In this document: positions 4,488 to 5,041 of the stretch, piece by piece
Layout of the letters: each line of letters starts with the position of its first letter
Numbering within the stretch: position 1 is the stretch's first letter
Program-made: the position numbers and the translations under genes
The notes under the pieces: model-generated
The model's input: only the letters and a program-made list of their open reading frames with translations
Databases searched by the model: none
What the model was told of the DNA's origin: nothing
Assembly (NCBI GenBank): GCA_023423475.1
Contig: JAFAFN010000538.1
Location: 1-5,041 of the forward strand
DNA: 5,041 nucleotides
Origin: Actinomycetes bacterium
Lineage (GTDB): Bacteria > Actinomycetota > Acidimicrobiia > Acidimicrobiales > Microtrichaceae
Reading direction: 5' to 3'

Positions 4488-5041
4488 TCAGAGCCACCAG
4501 AACAGGATCGGCCACCACCACGGCGGGCGGGGACTGGTGCCCTTCACCGTGAAGGTCGCGCTCGACCAGCACGCCGACTTCGCCGTCGCCACCTGTGCCT
4601 TCACGGTGTGAGCGCCGGGTGCGAGCTGTCCGGTGTCGAGCATCGTCGCAGCGCCGTTCCGCTGGGTGCCGAGGAAGTCGAACGGTGCGTCGGTTTCGGT
4701 CCGGACGAAGCGTCCGTCGAGGTGGAATTGGACGTGCTTCACGCCGGTCACACCGCTGCCGCTCGGGTCGACGTGGATCGCCACCTGGCGGCTCGAACCA
4801 GTGCCGACCGTTGCGCCCTGGAGTGGCCGGCTTCCGCTCCGGCGTGCGTTCGTCGACACCAGCAGCCGCGGCGTGCCCCGACACGGGTCGCTCGGGGGCA
4901 CCGACGTCGTCGGCGGAGCAGTAGTCGTGGGTGCTGCGGTCGTGGTCGGTGCTGCCGTCGTGGTGGGCGCGGCTGTCGTGGTGGGTGCGGCGGTGGTGGT
5001 GGGAGCAGCTGTCGTGGTGGGTGCGGCGGTGGTGGTGGGAG
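4488..5041 (-). CDS. Probable surface/secreted protein, C-terminal part: PTTTAA linker, Ig-like domain, Trp-rich tail (5' end cut)
   Basis: The minus-strand frame is open at the right edge and ends at TGA 4490-4488; 183 residues are seen. It starts with six PTTTAA units and a partial seventh, a linker type common in exported actinobacterial proteins. A Ser/Arg-rich spacer follows, then about residues 85-165 resemble a bacterial Ig-like fold: VKHVQFHLDGRFVRTETDAP, the FDFLGT stretch, and DTGQLAPGAHTVKAQV. Ig-like repeats of this kind occur in secreted glycan-active and surface proteins. Two cysteines are visible (DPC in the spacer, SACWSS in the Ig-like region) and could form a disulfide. The last 12 residues, PPWWWPILFWWL, hold five tryptophans. 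GTG at 4901 would be a possible start, but the repeat continues in frame to the edge, so the true start lies outside. Signal peptide and any N-terminal domain are not visible; the function is unknown. Confidence 0.82.
   Translation of the reverse strand, partial: PTTTAAPTTTAAPTTTAAPTTTAAPTTTAAPTTTAAPTTTAPPTTSVPPSDPCRGTPRLLVSTNARRSGSRPLQGATVGTGSSRQVAIHVDPSGSGVTGVKHVQFHLDGRFVRTETDAPFDFLGTQRNGAATMLDTGQLAPGAHTVKAQVATAKSACWSSATFTVKGTSPRPPWWWPILFWWL
4932..5041 (-). repeat. 18-bp tandem repeat coding PTTTAA, with 36-bp higher-order period
   Basis: On the minus strand, units starting at 5039, 5021, 5003, 4985, 4967 and 4949 each encode Pro-Thr-Thr-Thr-Ala-Ala; a variant seventh (PTTTAPP) starts at 4931. 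Codons differ between neighbouring units but recur in alternate ones: 4972-5005 and 5008-5041 are identical over 34 bases. This shows duplication of a two-unit, 36-bp block, cut by the window edge. Confidence 0.9.

Noticed and set aside
4291..4901. GTG at 4901 as the true start of the Ig-like protein
   Set aside because: The same frame continues upstream through PTTTAA repeats to the window edge, so the gene begins outside. The other minus-strand frame ending at 4291 is a shadow.

Overview
The window is G+C-rich chromosomal DNA (about two thirds or more G+C by eye). It looks actinobacterial: leaderless-type promoters with TANNNT -10 boxes close to the start codons, an actinobacterial-style FolD C-terminus, a Pro-Thr-Thr-Thr-Ala-Ala linker in an apparently exported protein, and a stand-alone protein with an AbiEi-type winged helix. 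Acidimicrobiia (Ilumatobacter-like) is a guess from overall style; no marker gene fixes the taxon.

Layout, left to right. (1) 1-670, minus: an AbiEi-type winged-helix protein, cut by the left edge just where a DUF559-like nuclease-fold domain would begin. (2) 671-939: divergent intergenic region with repeat copy A (737-830), an inverted repeat (909-926) and a probable folD -10 box. (3) 940-1797, plus: folD. (4) 1800-1814: hairpin after folD. (5) 1864-1890: AT-rich promoter/operator-like site. (6) 1896-3116, plus: a class II Fic adenylyltransferase with an N-terminal inhibitory motif and a C-terminal winged helix. (7) 3117-3559: 443 non-coding bases with several palindromes, repeat copy B (3399-3492) and a probable leaderless metF promoter. 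(8) 3560-4432, plus: metF. (9) 4433-4487: short convergent gap with terminator-like hairpins. (10) 4488-5041, minus: C-terminal part of a probable surface or secreted protein (PTTTAA tandem repeat, Ig-like domain, Trp-rich tail), open at the right edge.

FolD and MetF are linked metabolically. FolD interconverts 5,10-methylene-THF with 5,10-methenyl- and 10-formyl-THF, and MetF reduces 5,10-methylene-THF to 5-methyl-THF for methionine synthesis. The Fic gene between them has its own promoter-like site and more A/T in its codons, so it looks like an accessory gene rather than part of the pathway.

The most unusual feature is a 94-base imperfect palindrome present in two direct copies, one upstream of folD and one upstream of metF. 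The copies match at 65 of 94 positions without gaps, and the 14-base core GCACAGAACCCAGC is identical. I do not recognise it. It may be a dispersed palindromic repeat (REP/MITE-like) or a shared regulatory element.
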